NCBI GenBank assembly: GCA_028583415.1
Contig: CM053269.1
Location: 32,554,254 to 32,618,253 of the forward strand
Reading direction: 5' to 3'
DNA length: 64,000 nucleotides
From: Protea cynaroides
Taxonomy: Eukaryota > Streptophyta > Magnoliopsida > Proteales > Proteaceae
A program made the position numbers and the translations under genes. Shown one piece after another: positions 31,875 through 43,531 of this stretch (positions within the stretch are counted from its first letter, which is position 1; each line of letters begins with the position of its first letter). The notes beneath the pieces are model-generated. The model worked only from the letters and a program-made list of their open reading frames with translations, searched no databases and had not been told where the DNA came from.

Positions 31875-33796
31875 TGTAAGACCTGCATTCCACTAACCGG
31901 TTTAACATGGGTTAACGTGTTATGTAGGTCTTCCCATCATAACTGAGTCAGAAGAAAAGGTCGGATGACAGACCACACATTAAAGGTACAAAACTGGCAA
32001 CCGTAAACTTGTCCGGTTTAACTAGTTGAGGTTGTCTGGTCCCACTTGTGCTACCGATCATATGACTGGTCAAACATAAAACAAACTCCGAGTTGAGAAA
32101 AGTTTCGTAGTTTGGTGAGACTACTCTCCTACTCTCTCTCACTCTTTGATCAATCACAAACCCTAGAACTGAGAGAAGATCTAAGAGAAAAGACTCTGGA
32201 GAAGAAGAAGGCTGTGATGGAGAAGGCTTGCACTCACCGTCGGCTTCTAGTAAACATCGTCGAGGAACCAACAGTAAGTCCTTTCATTAATGTAACTAGG
32301 ATAGGATGTGTGTGAGGTTGACTCATAGCCATCAGAGACTATAGTCTAATTTCACTACTATATGAAACATATGACGAATGATCTACAAGGATCCAATGAC
32401 AAGGGTGTCTAGAATTAGGGTTACAGTGGAAACCTTAATGTGTTCTTAATCATAGAACTACAAAGGAGAAACCCTAGAATAAGTTGGAAAAATCAACTCT
32501 GAAGAAAACACGAATAGGAAAAACAACTTGTAGGTTGTCCAGTATGTATGATCAGTCACACCTAGAGCGAGACCAGTTACAAGTCTGGACACTCTCGAGA
32601 AGTGTCTCAGGGTTGTACGGTATGGTGTTTGGTTAGATAATATGCTATCCCGGACATGAGACTAGACAATGTCTGGAATGACTATTTGCCAATCCGAACA
32701 GTAAAATGGAACACTGTAAATTTATCAGAATGAAACCTAATTAAATCCTAATTTTTGTTTATTGTTCATGCATATTATATTGTTCTTGTTATGATAATGA
32801 AGAGGATAGGCATGTGTTTGTATATGGTTGGTATGTTGAGCGGAGAGAGGTTAGAGTCTTGAACCATTCCCCATACTAACAGTATTGTATTGCCATCTAT
32901 CTTAGCGTGCTTAGAACAGAATCGAGTATCAGGGGGAGTGCTAGTGGTGTTGGCCATAGCCTTACCAATAGACTCTAGCTCTATCTCTGTTTCATATTAA
33001 AGGATACGAGGGTAGGTATATGATACTTTTGATGACATCTAGGATTAGTTAATGACAAACCCAGTTTACAAGCCCTCGCCAGTAAGGGCATAAGTACTAG
33101 AACGGGGTAGGATATCACTGGGAGGTGTTGATGGCTTGGTTGTAGCTTTTCATTGAGCTCTAACTCTATCTTGTAGTGAGTGTTATGGGGCGACGATGGT
33201 TTTGGTTGGAGCTTGACCGTTGGGTGCACTCACACTCTTGTGTATGGAGGTGTAGTTGTAGCCTATCCTTACTATAGCACATTGCAAACTATAAACCAGA
33301 CCAAGTGATTGAATGCCACATCATGCATATTGTCTGCGGCATTATTTTATTTCTCACTGAGCTAAGTTATGAGTTCACCCCACGAATTCGTACTCTTTTT
33401 AATTGATGATGCAGGTACTACGGTTGAAGACTATACTAATACGCCATCTTATAGACAAGTAATAGCTATGGATGTGCAGACGATGGAGAACTAGCATGAC
33501 TCGAGTCGTGCCTTTACTGTATTTTCCTCTAGGGGTTATTTTCATATTGGGTTATAAACTTGTAATAAGATATTTATTTATGTTTTGACTACTGAGATAA
33601 TTGATTTAATTATTATTTATTATTTAGACACTCAGTTCATTATTTAATAAAGATTTTCGTTGATTATTTATATATCCTGATTGTGGTTAAATGTATGGTT
33701 TGAATGTTGGTATGGTCTTATGTGATCTTGACTTGAGCCATTGGTTCATTAACGGTTCATTCACACTTCTGGTTTGACCAGAATTGGGGTGTGACA
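31875..33796 (+). repeat. Solo Ty3/gypsy LTR (1922 bp)
   Basis: TGTAAGACC at 31875 and GGGGTGTGACA at 33796 with no internal region on either side, so recombination between two LTRs probably removed the rest. Flanks are 'agcaa' and 'gacaa', similar but not an exact target duplication. Inside are paired motif clusters (CTGGTC/GACCAG types at about 32029-32070 and 32535-32690), 'ctctagctctatctctg' modules and the degraded LTR reading frame (about 33268-33490, with the DDAGTTVEDY part still legible). Confidence 0.88.
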
Positions 33797-34439
33797 GACA
33801 AAGAGGAAGAATATTCTCAAGTAATCTTTGACTTTTCAAAGACATACAAGGGAGGATTTGTTTGTTAGAAAGATTGCCTATACATAAGAATGGAAATCAA
33901 AGCTAGACAATGAAAAATTATTCTGTTGAGAGAATGCCTACATGTAAGCTTGAAAATCTTTGCTTGCTTACATCTAAACTTGGAATCCATGCTAGCCAAT
34001 CTTAAGAGGAGATAATATTTCTATAGAAGGATTGTACATAAGCAGGACTTGATATTTTTAAATGCTAGTAAATTCTTAAACAATAACAAATCAATTTTTG
34101 GAGAGAGGAGGCTAAACCACAAAATAAGCAATTATTGCTAGACTTTAGAGGTCGACAAAAACAGCACTTGGGAACCAAATTAGAGGTTCCAAAAATATTA
34201 ATTGAACGGAGAAAAGAGCAATCCCATTTGTGGAGCTAGGGTGGGATAAAAAAGGGTAAAATTTTTTTTTGTATGGTAGTGTTCTTCATTAAAATTTGTT
34301 CCAAGAAAGTCCCATTATTTTTAAGAGGCCATTCTTCTTTATCTTGTTTCAAGGTAAGGTCCTCAAATTGATTTTTTTTTTAACGCAAGAATAATAATAA
34401 AGTCAATCAATGCATAACATGTAAATAAATTAATATATA
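33797..34439. other. Gene-free DNA
   Basis: AT-rich, with repeated phrases such as 'gaaagattgcctatacataag'. No coding or structural feature recognised. Confidence 0.5.
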
Positions 34440-34925
34440 CATGTTCTTATGATGTGGATGCATGCATGGATGTAAGATACGCATATAGAATGATGTAAAT
34501 ACATGTCTAGATGTAAAATGTACATATAGAATTATGTAAATTCATGCCTAGATATAAGATTCAGATATGAAATGATGTGAATGCGTGTCTAGATGTAAAA
34601 TAAAATGTGAAATGATATAAATGCATACCTAGCCTTGCTTCAAGTTTGACATCGAACAGAGCTGATTGGCAGACAAGAATCTATGTAGCCGACCCCATTT
34701 AGTTGGGATAAGGTGTTGTTGTTGTTGATATAAATGCATGCCTAGATATAAGATGTACATGTGGAATGATGTAAATGCATGTCTAGATGTATGATACATA
34801 TGTAAAATTATATACACACTTGTCTAGATGTGTTATATGCATGTGTCGTGATATGAATACATGCTTAGATGTGTAATATGCATGTGTAGCGATGTGGATA
34901 TATACATGAATGACATACCTAAATG
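34440..34925. repeat. Minisatellite array A, about 45-50 bp units
   Basis: Diverged tandem units of the form GATGTAAATGCATGCCTAGATGTAAGATGTACATATAGAAT. Interrupted at 34632-34728 by a SINE tail. Confidence 0.8.
34632..34728 (+). mobile_element. Au-type SINE, 3' fragment
   Basis: The stretch CTATGTAGCCGACCCCATTT, then AGTTGGGATAAGG and TGTTGTTGTTG, is the widespread plant Au SINE tail as I recall it. Only about 97 bases are present; the tRNA-like head with the A and B boxes is missing. It is flanked by GATATAAATGCATACCTAG and GATATAAATGCATGCCTAG, which may be a target-site duplication, although the surrounding array repeats a similar phrase. Confidence 0.75.
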
Positions 34926-34959
34926 TAGATCAATACATAAATGTGATATACGTTTGCAA

Positions 34960-35340
34960 GGATATGTTTGGATTTCAAGATTAATGCTTAAATCTGATTT
35001 TTGATAAGGGCATATTTGAATTTTAAGACTATTATATAAATATGAATTTTGATAAGATTATGTTTGGATTTCAAGATTAATACACAAAGCTGATTTTTTT
35101 TTATTTTTTTTTATTAAAGATGTGCTTGGATTTCAAGACTAGTGCACAAATTTGATTTTTGTCAAAGATGTGTTTGGCTTTCAAGATTAATGCACAAAGT
35201 TTATTTTTTGTTAAAGATGTATTTGGATTTCAAGACTAATGCACAAAGTTGATTTTTGTTAGAGATATGTTTGGATTACAAAATTAATGCACAATATTGA
35301 TTTTTGTTAAGGATGTGTTTAGATTTTAAATCAATGCATT
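34960..35340. repeat. Minisatellite array B, about 50-60 bp units
   Basis: Units like GTGTTTGGATTTCAAGATTA, then ATGCACAAAGTTGATTTTTGTTAAAGAT, six to seven copies with poly-T length changes. Confidence 0.8.
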
Positions 35341-35985
35341 TTTTTTAAGAAATGAATTTTTAACCATGTACTACATGATTTTTTTTCATCAGTTATTTAC
35401 TATTTTTGGATGCTACATGATTTTTTTTACCATCTTTGGATTAGATTTCTTACTATATTTAATTGCTACATGATTTTTCTTAACATCTTTGGACACCAAG
35501 TAAGATTTTTTACTATATTTGGATGCTACATGATTTTTTTATCATCTTTAGATATCACCGTAGATTTCTTACTATATTTGGATGCTACATGGTTTTTACC
35601 ATCTTTGGATGCCACATTAATTTTCTTATTATATTAGGATGCTACATGATTTTCTTACCACATTGGGATGCTACATGATTTTCTTACCATCTTCGGATGC
35701 CACATGGTTTTCTACCATCTTTGAACATCACATAGGATTTCTTACCATAGTGGAATGTTACATGGTTTTCATACCACATTGGGATGCTACATGGTTTCTT
35801 TACTATATTGGCAGGCTAAGGGTTTTCTTACTAATATTGGGAAACTACATGGTTTTCTTTCTATATTGAGATATATTGCTACATTGGATACATTGCTACA
35901 TTTGGATATATTTTCATATTTGAGTACATTGCTATATTTGGATATATTGCTACATTTAGATGTCTTTTCAAATTTGAGTACATTG
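35341..35985. repeat. Minisatellite array C, about 40-45 bp units
   Basis: Units like TTGGATGCTACATGATTTTCT followed by TACCATCT; about a dozen copies. They grade from about 35860 into CATTGCTACATTTGGATATAT units. The long open frames (35410-35991) come from unit lengths near a multiple of three and are not genes. Confidence 0.8.
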
Positions 35986-38080
35986 TGTTAATCCCAGGTA
36001 GTCACTGAAAGGGGGGTGAATCAGTTTCCACTAAAACAATCCCACTGAGATGATCTGGCCTAGTGCTTTGGTCACTGCTGCCAAGAGCTATTGTTCATTG
36101 TGTGCTGCCTTAAGTTGTTAACAAGATTTCTCTCACAACCAGTTTGTTAAACACATTTCATGCACAAACCAACCACACACCCACAGGTATCCATACTAAA
36201 GGCTTGGCCTGTCAAGTGTGTACATCTAGACCTGTAGCACATGGACTTCTATTCCACACACATAGGCATCCACATATACATCCACAACACAAAATGTAAC
36301 GTGGTTCACCAATCACGTACTGTGATGGCTAGTCCACGGGGTAATACCCTAACTAGGGTTTCATATTATACCCAATACGCAACTATAATAGATGGAGTTT
36401 GACTGTTACAATAGCGAGGTGCCACACCACCAATATAAGATGAGCTACAACTCAAATTTGAGCTACAACCCATAAGTCTACCAAGCCCTAACCCAGTAGA
36501 CTAAAAAACGTGAATATGTTGATTACAATCCCTTCCCACTAAGCGCATATATCATAATGAGGGTTTGCGTGAGAGATTACCTTCCCGGTGTAATCACTCC
36601 TTCTGTGGAATACTCTAATGAGCTTGTTCACTACTTTTAATGGCCACTCATGCCATTTCTTCTCACCACAGCTTCTATGGAGGCTCAATAGAAGCTCACA
36701 ACACTCTCCCTTAGCTTTACTGAGACATTAATGGCAGTAAGAAGTAGGTGGAAACCAAAAATCAACTCTGAGATGCTCTAACAAGGGTTTTTTTTATAGC
36801 AAAAACCTTACTTTACTAGCACAAGCATACCTTCAAAGTTATTCCAACAGATTCAGCTTCAAAAATAAAGAACAGGGGAACTTGAATCACCTCAATCTGA
36901 GTTAGAACGTCCAAGATATGGCCGATCAAAGTTCGACTGCTCAAATCATTTAAAAAAGAATCAATCAGCATCAATCATCCCTTTTTCATGAGTCGTGCTA
37001 CACACAAACATCGCCACCTCTATTGGACAGGACGCTGTTGTCGAGCATCAATTGGGGGATGAGGCATATGACAATTTAGGCCATCAGATCTACATAAAGA
37101 AGTGGGATTCAACGATGGCCTCTGCATTATCATCATCATGTCATGCGTGATCAGGAACCCCCATAGCCGTAGGATTAGAATTGCAAATGCCAGCACATCT
37201 ATCAGGAGTCACTGAATCAAGGTGCGATCCTCATGCATTGCGTTGCAACAAATTAAGTTGCAGTCCACCAATCAGAGAGCTCGCGCATGGATCTTGACAA
37301 GATCTCTGCGCTACACCATAGCCCGTGTTTTCGAAGGCCATCAGATTTGGATCTGAACTTCATGGCTTCTTTTCAAACATGGATGTCGAACCAACTTTCT
37401 GTCAAAAGGACAAAAAAAAAACCCTTATCTTTTGGCCGAATGGCCTCTGTAACCTTTTATTAAACTCAATCTAGAGAACATTTTCCAGCAGGGTCCTAAG
37501 GACCCTGGACCCTGCTCTCTTGGGCATAAGGTAGAACACCTTGCGGGTGTTGTGATGGCATGCGCAAGGTCCTTGTACGGGTGCGGCATGTTGTTGCATG
37601 CGACTGCTATGCGCTGGGCACATCTGATGGCTGGCCTTGCGGGGCTAGCTGTTGGCTGGCATTAGGAGGCTTGCTACTGGCTGCTAGCTATTGGCTGGCC
37701 TTGCAAGGCTTACTGCTAGCAAGCCTTATGGGGCTGGCTGCATGTTGGCATGCCATGCTGTTGGCCTGGTGTTGCGGGCCTCAGCCATGCTAGCCTGGGC
37801 TGGTGCCAAGGTGGTAAGCCACATCATATGGGACCCACATGGCCTACTTTTTCTCTTCTCTTTCTCTCTCCTCTTTTTCTTTCCTCTTCAGATGCTTTCT
37901 TCATGCTAAAGAGGTGGAAAATTACCACAAACACTGCCATTATGCATTGATCTTCATAGAGACTGCCTATACTGCCACTGCTTTGCTTACACACACTGCC
38001 ATGGTTGCCAACAATGATAACATACTTGGAACTGCCCATGAACTGCCCATATCTGCTCAATACTGGTCAAGGTTCCAACA
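35986..38080 (-). repeat. E6 3' LTR (2095 bp)
   Basis: TGTTAATCC...GGTTCCAACA on the plus strand, so TGTTGGAACC...GGATTAACA on its own strand. The first 1335 bases align with 43532-44861. Short frames at 37560-38216 inside it are not credible genes. 37560-37815 is unusually rich in GGCTGGC/TTGGCTGGC repeats. Confidence 0.9.
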
Positions 38081-38337
38081 ATCTCCTCCTTTGGAATTGT
38101 TAGCAACCCTTACATTATCTCACATATGCAAACCTTTCTCCCCCTTTGACAACAAGCCCAAAGGGCATACTAACATGCGAAAAAGATCCCCCTTCACATG
38201 TGCTCCCCCTGCATAGCATCACCAATAGGAGTACACATCGCATCTTTCCAATCCTATTGGTGAAAGATGAGGCTATGCAGACATCAACTCCCCCTACACA
38301 CATGCCACAATAGTGTGCCAAGATTCACTACTTCTAG
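38081..38337 (-). other. E6 3' untranslated region with repeated polypurine tracts and hairpin
   Basis: Four to five GGGGGAG-type purine runs on the element strand (plus-strand CTCCCCC or CCCCCTT near 38138, 38187, 38204 and 38290, and a weaker CTCCTCC beside the LTR at 38085). Between them is a strong inverted repeat: arm 38209-38230 and arm 38252-38280 both read CTGCATAGC...CACCAATAGGA on one strand, with a seven-base insert in the second arm. Confidence 0.75.
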
Positions 38338-38967
38338 CTAGTCCCTCAGTTTCTCAAAAGAATCTTTAGGGAGGGCCTTTGTGAAGGTATTTGCCACTTG
38401 TTCTACAGTTGGAACAAACTCCAGTCTCACTTTCCCTTCAAGCACCTTCTTCTTTAAGAAATGGTATTTAATGTCAATATGTTTTGTTCTTGAATGTTGC
38501 ACATGGTTCTTGAAGATGTTGGTGGCACTTATGTTGTCATAAATAATAACCACTGGCTCCATACAAGTAATACTAAAATCCAAAATCTATCTTTTCATCC
38601 AGATTACCTAAGTGCATGTAGCTGCTGTTGCAATGTACTCTGCCTTTGCTGTGGACAAGGAGATAGACTCCTGCTTGTTGTTATGCCATGCAACTAAGCT
38701 CTTCCCTAGAAAGAATGCACCACCATTTGTGTTCTTCCTGTCATCAAGACTTCCTGCCTAATCTGCATCTGAATATGTAGTCAAAGTGAACTTTTTAGTT
38801 CTAGGATACCACAGACCATAGTCCACTGTGCCTTTAAGGTATCTCAAAATCCTCTTTACTACCATCAAGTGAGTCTCCTTTGGGCATGCCTGAAACCTAG
38901 CCACCAAGCAAAGTACCTGCAATATGTCAGACTTGGAAGCTGTCAAGTATAATAAACTACCAATCAT
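38338..38967 (-). pseudogene. E6 RNase H
   Basis: Copia RNase H region: 'MIGSLLYLTASKSDILQVLC', 'VKRILRYLKGTVDYGLWY', 'TTYSDAD' (active-site Asp), then 'NVHDNISATNIFKN'-like, 'RTKHIDIKYHFLK' and 'QVANTFTKALPKDSFEKL'. Stops near 38584 and 38758 interrupt it. Confidence 0.88.
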
Positions 38968-38969
38968 TG

Positions 38970-39725
38970 ATCTATACAGTGTCTATAAAATTATTGGTAA
39001 ATCATATTCAAAACTCAACTTGACATTTACTGTCATTGGTGTCCCCACTGGTTTGCAGTCCTTCATCATAAACTTCTTCAACATCTCTTTGGTATACTTC
39101 ACTTGAAAGATGAAGATGCCATTGTCCTTATGATGAATCTGTAACCCTAGAAAATAAGACATCTATCTAAGCATAGACATCTCAAACTCTGTCCTCATCT
39201 TCTCAACAAACTGCTTGCAAAGCTTCTTACAGTGTCCTCTAAATATGATGTCATCCACATAGACCATAACAACTAGTTGACTGCTGTCTTCTGTCATGAC
39301 ATATAGGTTGTTGTCCATTACTCCTCTTCGTAGACCGAACTGATACAGATATGTGTCAAGCCTTTCATACTCAACCCATATAAAGCCTTCTTCAATTTGC
39401 ACACCATGTCTTCATCATCACTGAGCTGAAATCCTTCAGGTTTCTCAATTTACACTTCCTATTCAAGATCACCATTCAAGAATGCAGATTTTACGTCCAT
39501 TTGGTAAACCTTTAATCTTCTGTGCACAGCTAATGCCAAGAACATTCTAATAGACTCAAGCCTTGCCACAGGTGCAAAAATCTCATCAAAGTCAATTCCT
39601 TGTACTTGGGCATAGCCTTTGCATATAAGTATGGCCTTATTTCTCACAATCTGGTCATCTTCATTTAACTTGTTCCTAAAGACCCATTTTATGCCAATCA
39701 TATTTTTGTCTGCCGGTCTAGGTTA
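38970..39725 (-). pseudogene. E6 reverse transcriptase (RVT_2 type)
   Basis: Seen: 'GIKWVFRNKLNEDDQIVRNK', 'QGIDFDEIFAPVARLESIRM', 'YQMDVKSAFLNGDLE' and the catalytic 'VYVDDIIF' (about 39240-39270). Frameshifts near 39402-39459 and 39163 break the frame. Confidence 0.9.
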
Positions 39726-40110
39726 CTAGTTCCCAAGTGTTGTTCTTCTCAATTTGGTCAAGCTCATCATTCATAGCTTTCAACCAAAATTCATCCTTGC
39801 TAGCCTCATACACAGTATTGGGCTTAACCTCTGAAAGCAATGAATATGTAGGAGCTTTCATCCTCCTGGTTTACATTCTTGCATTTAGATCTCCTATCAC
39901 TTGATGATTAGGATGAATCCTCAACCACTTGTTGTCTTTTGGTCTGCCATCTTTCTACACTTTAATTTAAATTTCTTGCATTTCATATTCCTCTTCATTA
40001 TGCTGCCCTTTGTCAACTAATACTGCCTTATCTTCATCAAGTACTTCAAGAATGGAACTTTCTAGCTCAACCCCTTTTAAGTCCCCTATCTTCTCATCAA
40101 TTTTCACTTT
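39726..40110 (-). pseudogene. E6 integrase-RT linker, degraded
   Basis: Acidic linker region of the copia polyprotein; no continuous frame, only short readable pieces. No domain expected here. Confidence 0.55.
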
Positions 40111-40118
40111 TGAACTCT

Positions 40119-41100
40119 CTACAATTCTTTCATGTCTTTTGTTGTAGCACCTATATGCTTACTTTTGAAAGAATAGCCCAGAAATATGTCTTTATCTGCT
40201 CTGTCATTGAATTTGCCAAGGTTCTCCTCCTTTCTCTTGATGTAGCACTTGGAACCAATGATGAAATACTTCACTGTAGCTTTCCTCCCAAACCACAATT
40301 CATAAGGAGTCTTATTCTCATGAGGCCATAATAAACATCTATTGGTGATATGCACTACAGTGTAGATGCCTTCTCTCCATAAATGCTTTGCTGTGTTGTT
40401 CTCTGCCATCATAGTTCTAGCCATTTCCTATATTGTTCTATTCTTTCCTTCAACCACTCCATTTTGCTGAGGGGTTTTGGCAGTTGAATTTTTAATTCTA
40501 ATTCCACTTTCACTATAAAAGTTGAAAAATTCATTCCATGTAAATTCCTTGCCTTGATCAGACCACAAACACTTAATTATGTTTCCTGTCTCATTCTCCA
40601 CTCTCTTCTTGAATGCTTTGAACTTGTCAATAGCTTCAGTCTTGTCCTTCAAAAACATCACCAAGGTCATTCTAAAATACTCATATATAAACAAGATGAA
40701 GTATTTCTCATATGGCTTGTATTCTCATAGATCCACACAAGTCTGTGTATATCAAGTCTAGAGGCTTACTTGAGTGGTACTCCTTTGATTTGTAAGTAGC
40801 CCTTGCTTGCTTACCCTTCTGACATAAATCACACACATGGTTCTTCGAAGTCTTCATCTTGGGAAGATCTCTAACTGCTTGCTTCTTACTAATTTTAGTC
40901 AAGTTCTTGAAATGAATGTGCCTGATTCTTCTATGCCACAACCAATTTTCATCTTATTGAGTCATCATGCACTTGTTGATTGCATCTGTCAGCACATAGA
41001 GGTTTTCAACTGTTCTTTCATTAATGGCCATAGCCTTTCCTGTTCCAACCCTATGTATTATTAATCTTTCATTGTTGAAAGTGATCTCACATCATTGATC
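40119..41100 (-). pseudogene. E6 integrase (pre-integrase zinc domain and core)
   Basis: Zinc-binding GAG-pre-integrase part at 40708-40941 ('LWHRRIRHIHFKNL', 'HVCDLCQKGKQARATY', 'LDLIYTDLCG'), then the core at 40119-40694 with 'LWSDQGKEFTW' (second Asp) and 'PQQNGVVEGKNRT' (catalytic Glu region), then 'PYELWFGRKATVKYFIIGSK'. Stops or frameshifts near 40700 and 40425. Confidence 0.88.
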
Positions 41101-41424
41101 ACAAATCTGACTCACACTGAGTAGATTTTGTTTCAACCCATTAACAAACAATACATTATTAGACTTTATTTTCCCATTGTTAATGTTTATAGAACCTCTA
41201 CCTTCAACTTTGGCACCTTCATTATTTTTAAATCTCATTGTTCCTCCTTCTGCAGCATTGAGACTTGTAAATTTTTCGTTGTTTCCTGTCATGTATGTAG
41301 AGCATCCATTATCAAAAATCCATGGGGATTGCTTACTTTTGTTTGCTTTGAGTGTTGCTTGAACCATCGAGGACTTGTTTCTTCTCAACCGTAGTCTTTC
41401 AACCCATATAGCCTTGTCTTTCAC
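41092..41424 (-). pseudogene. E6 protease
   Basis: Copia aspartic protease with 'WIFDNGCSTYMTGN'; the usual motif is D-S-G-C-S, so the catalytic triad has Asn in place of Ser. Ends 'GLKQNLLSVSQICDQ', the standard boundary with integrase. Confidence 0.85.
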
Positions 41425-41439
41425 TGTAATGGGCTCCCT

Positions 41440-43415
41440 TTCTTTTTTTTCTTTTACATTTCTTTCTTTTCTCTGAGCTTGTCTCCTTAGAGGATATTTT
41501 CTTTCCTTCCTTCTAGGTTACCTCTGAGATGGAAGAACTATTTTGCAGTTTCTAGCAATATGCCCAAATTTCTCACATTTGTAATACTTTACTCTCTTAT
41601 CAGTAAGAGGAGCAAATCTATACCTGTCAATGAACACTGGAGGTCTCTCTTGTCTTCTACACTTTGCCACTCTATGCCCATAGACATTGCAGCCATAGCA
41701 GTACCCTCTGAAACTATTCCTCTGAACCTGTCTATTCCTTTGAACCTGACTGTTCCTCTGAAACTAACTCTGCCTTTTTTATCTGCCTTGCCTGACTGTC
41801 TTGAAACCCTCTACATCAGTCTTGCTCTTTATGGCCCTTACTACTTGTGGTTCTTTTTGCTTTACCTTCACAAAAATGATGGGGTTATCTGCAGACCCTT
41901 TACCCTTCATCTTCTCAGATGACTGCTCGATGTATCCAAGCCTAGATTTAATGTGAGAAGATCTCTGGTACCTCAAAATCTCATCAAGGATGTTGTCTTC
42001 CCTTGTCTTCATCTTCAGAACTGCTAGCTTCCTCATCTTCCATGGTCCTAACATTCTTGTGTTTTGACTTTAGAATGGTTACAGGAGGGGTTGTTGTAGT
42101 AGCTTCAACATAGCTTTTCTTCTTTGTAGACTTGGCCAATTCTGCCTCAAGTCTCACAACCACTTCTTCAAGCCTCTTACACTCAGAAGTTTTCAGTGCA
42201 AGGTCATTGTCAAGCTCAACAATGATATTCTTTGCTTTCTTGAGTGTTTCCATAATCTCTGCATTTATGTCATTGGCTTGATTAAGCTGATCATTCAAAA
42301 TTTTGTCCTTCTTCGTTTCTAACTTGAGCTCTGTGAGTGTAGAAAGCAGTTCTGCTTAAAGATCTGGGTTGTCACCATCTTCCAGTCTCCTCTTGAAATT
42401 ATCACTTCTCTTCTTTGTTAATTCAATTCATATAGAAGCTTCTTCAGTCTTGCCATGAAAAGAATATCAACATCATTTTCTTCTTCAGAGTCATCAGAGT
42501 GGCTATCCTGCTTTGACAAATAACTTCTCTTTCTTAAAAATGAACTTCTTCTTTCCCTTCTTCTCTTGACTCACTTTAGGCTCTTCTTCATCAGACTCAT
42601 ACACTCTACCTTTCTTCTGGCACTTAAAAGCAAAATGTCCTAAACCACCATAGTTAAAGCATCGCATTGAGGACTTGCTTATGTACTTTTCAGTTCTCTT
42701 CTTGAGTTTGTTAGCCAGATAGGCTATAAGCTCATCATCAGAATCATCTGAGTCATTCTCTATCTTATGTTTTTGCACTCTCCACTGGCTCTTTTATTTT
42801 TAATTTTTTAAAAGCCTCAAATGCAGCTTCTTTCTCTACTAGCACTGGCTCAAACATCCTCATCTCATATGTGACCAATATTCCATGTAGTTCATCTATG
42901 GTCATCGTGTCCAAGGTAGTGATTTGTTCAAGGGCTAACACCTTGGCATTGTATAATTTGGGAAGTGTCCTCAACATTTTCTTGACTATGTGAATCTCCT
43001 TCAGTTCTTCACCCAATGCTCTGATGGCATTGGTGACCTTGTTCACTCTGTTGAGGTAAAACTCTATTGTCTCACCTTTACTCATTTTCAAGCTTTCAAA
43101 TTGTGATATCAATATCTATAGTTTGGCCTCCTTGATTTTACTGTCACCTTCATGTACACCCTACAACTTGTCACATATCTCCTTTGATGTTAGACAACTA
43201 ATCACTCTAGTAAGCTCATTGCTTGTTAGTGAAGCCAGAAGGGCTGTCACTGCCTTAGCTTCATTCTCTCTTTTCTTTATCTCAACAGCATCACTGATAT
43301 CTTCAGTTGTGTGCTTGTAGTCATTCTTCACAGCAAGCCACACTCCATATCCTTGTGCTATCAGGTATGCCTCCATCCTGATTTTCCACACACTGTAGTT
43401 GGAGCTGTCAAACAT
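41440..43415 (-). pseudogene. E6 Gag with coiled coil and three zinc knuckles
   Basis: Starts 'MFDSSNYSVWKIRMEAYLI' (UBN2-type capsid domain, 43415-42780), then knuckle 1 'CFNYGGLGHFAFKC' (about 42625-42665, second Cys now Tyr), an acidic/lysine-rich stretch, a long Glu/Lys/Leu coiled coil (42000-42340, 'ELDNDLALKTSECKRLEEVV'), knuckle 2 'CYGCNVYGHRVAKC' (about 41660-41705, intact) and knuckle 3 'YKCEKFGHIARNC' (about 41545-41585, first Cys now Tyr). Frameshifts near 43120-43160, 42500, 42350 and 41980. Longer than a typical copia Gag, as in SIRE-type elements. Confidence 0.82.
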
Positions 43416-43514
43416 AGGATCTTATTGTGCCCATGATGCTCATCATTTACAGTCATCTCTCTGTCTCAATGTACTATCTATACCCAAAGCTGTTAGAATT
43501 CTTATCTTGGGAAT

Positions 43515-43529
43515 GCAACTTTGATACCA
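43515..43529 (-). other. E6 primer binding site
   Basis: Element strand TGGTATCAAAGTTGC, two bases after the LTR end. Resembles the complement of initiator tRNA-Met, with mismatches after the first eight bases. Confidence 0.65.
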
Positions 43530-43531
43530 AT

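Noticed and set aside
28826..35985. Short regularly spaced repeats considered as a CRISPR array
   Set aside because: Plant nuclear context, units adjacent without unique spacers, no cas genes.
35410..35991. Three open frames of about 75 codons
   Set aside because: Translations of minisatellite C; aromatic-rich periodic sequence set by the unit length.
37560..38216. Plus-strand frames of 66-125 codons
   Set aside because: They lie inside or at the edge of the copia LTR, opposite to its direction, with Gly/Ala/Leu repeats from a GGCTGGC-rich stretch; no family resemblance.
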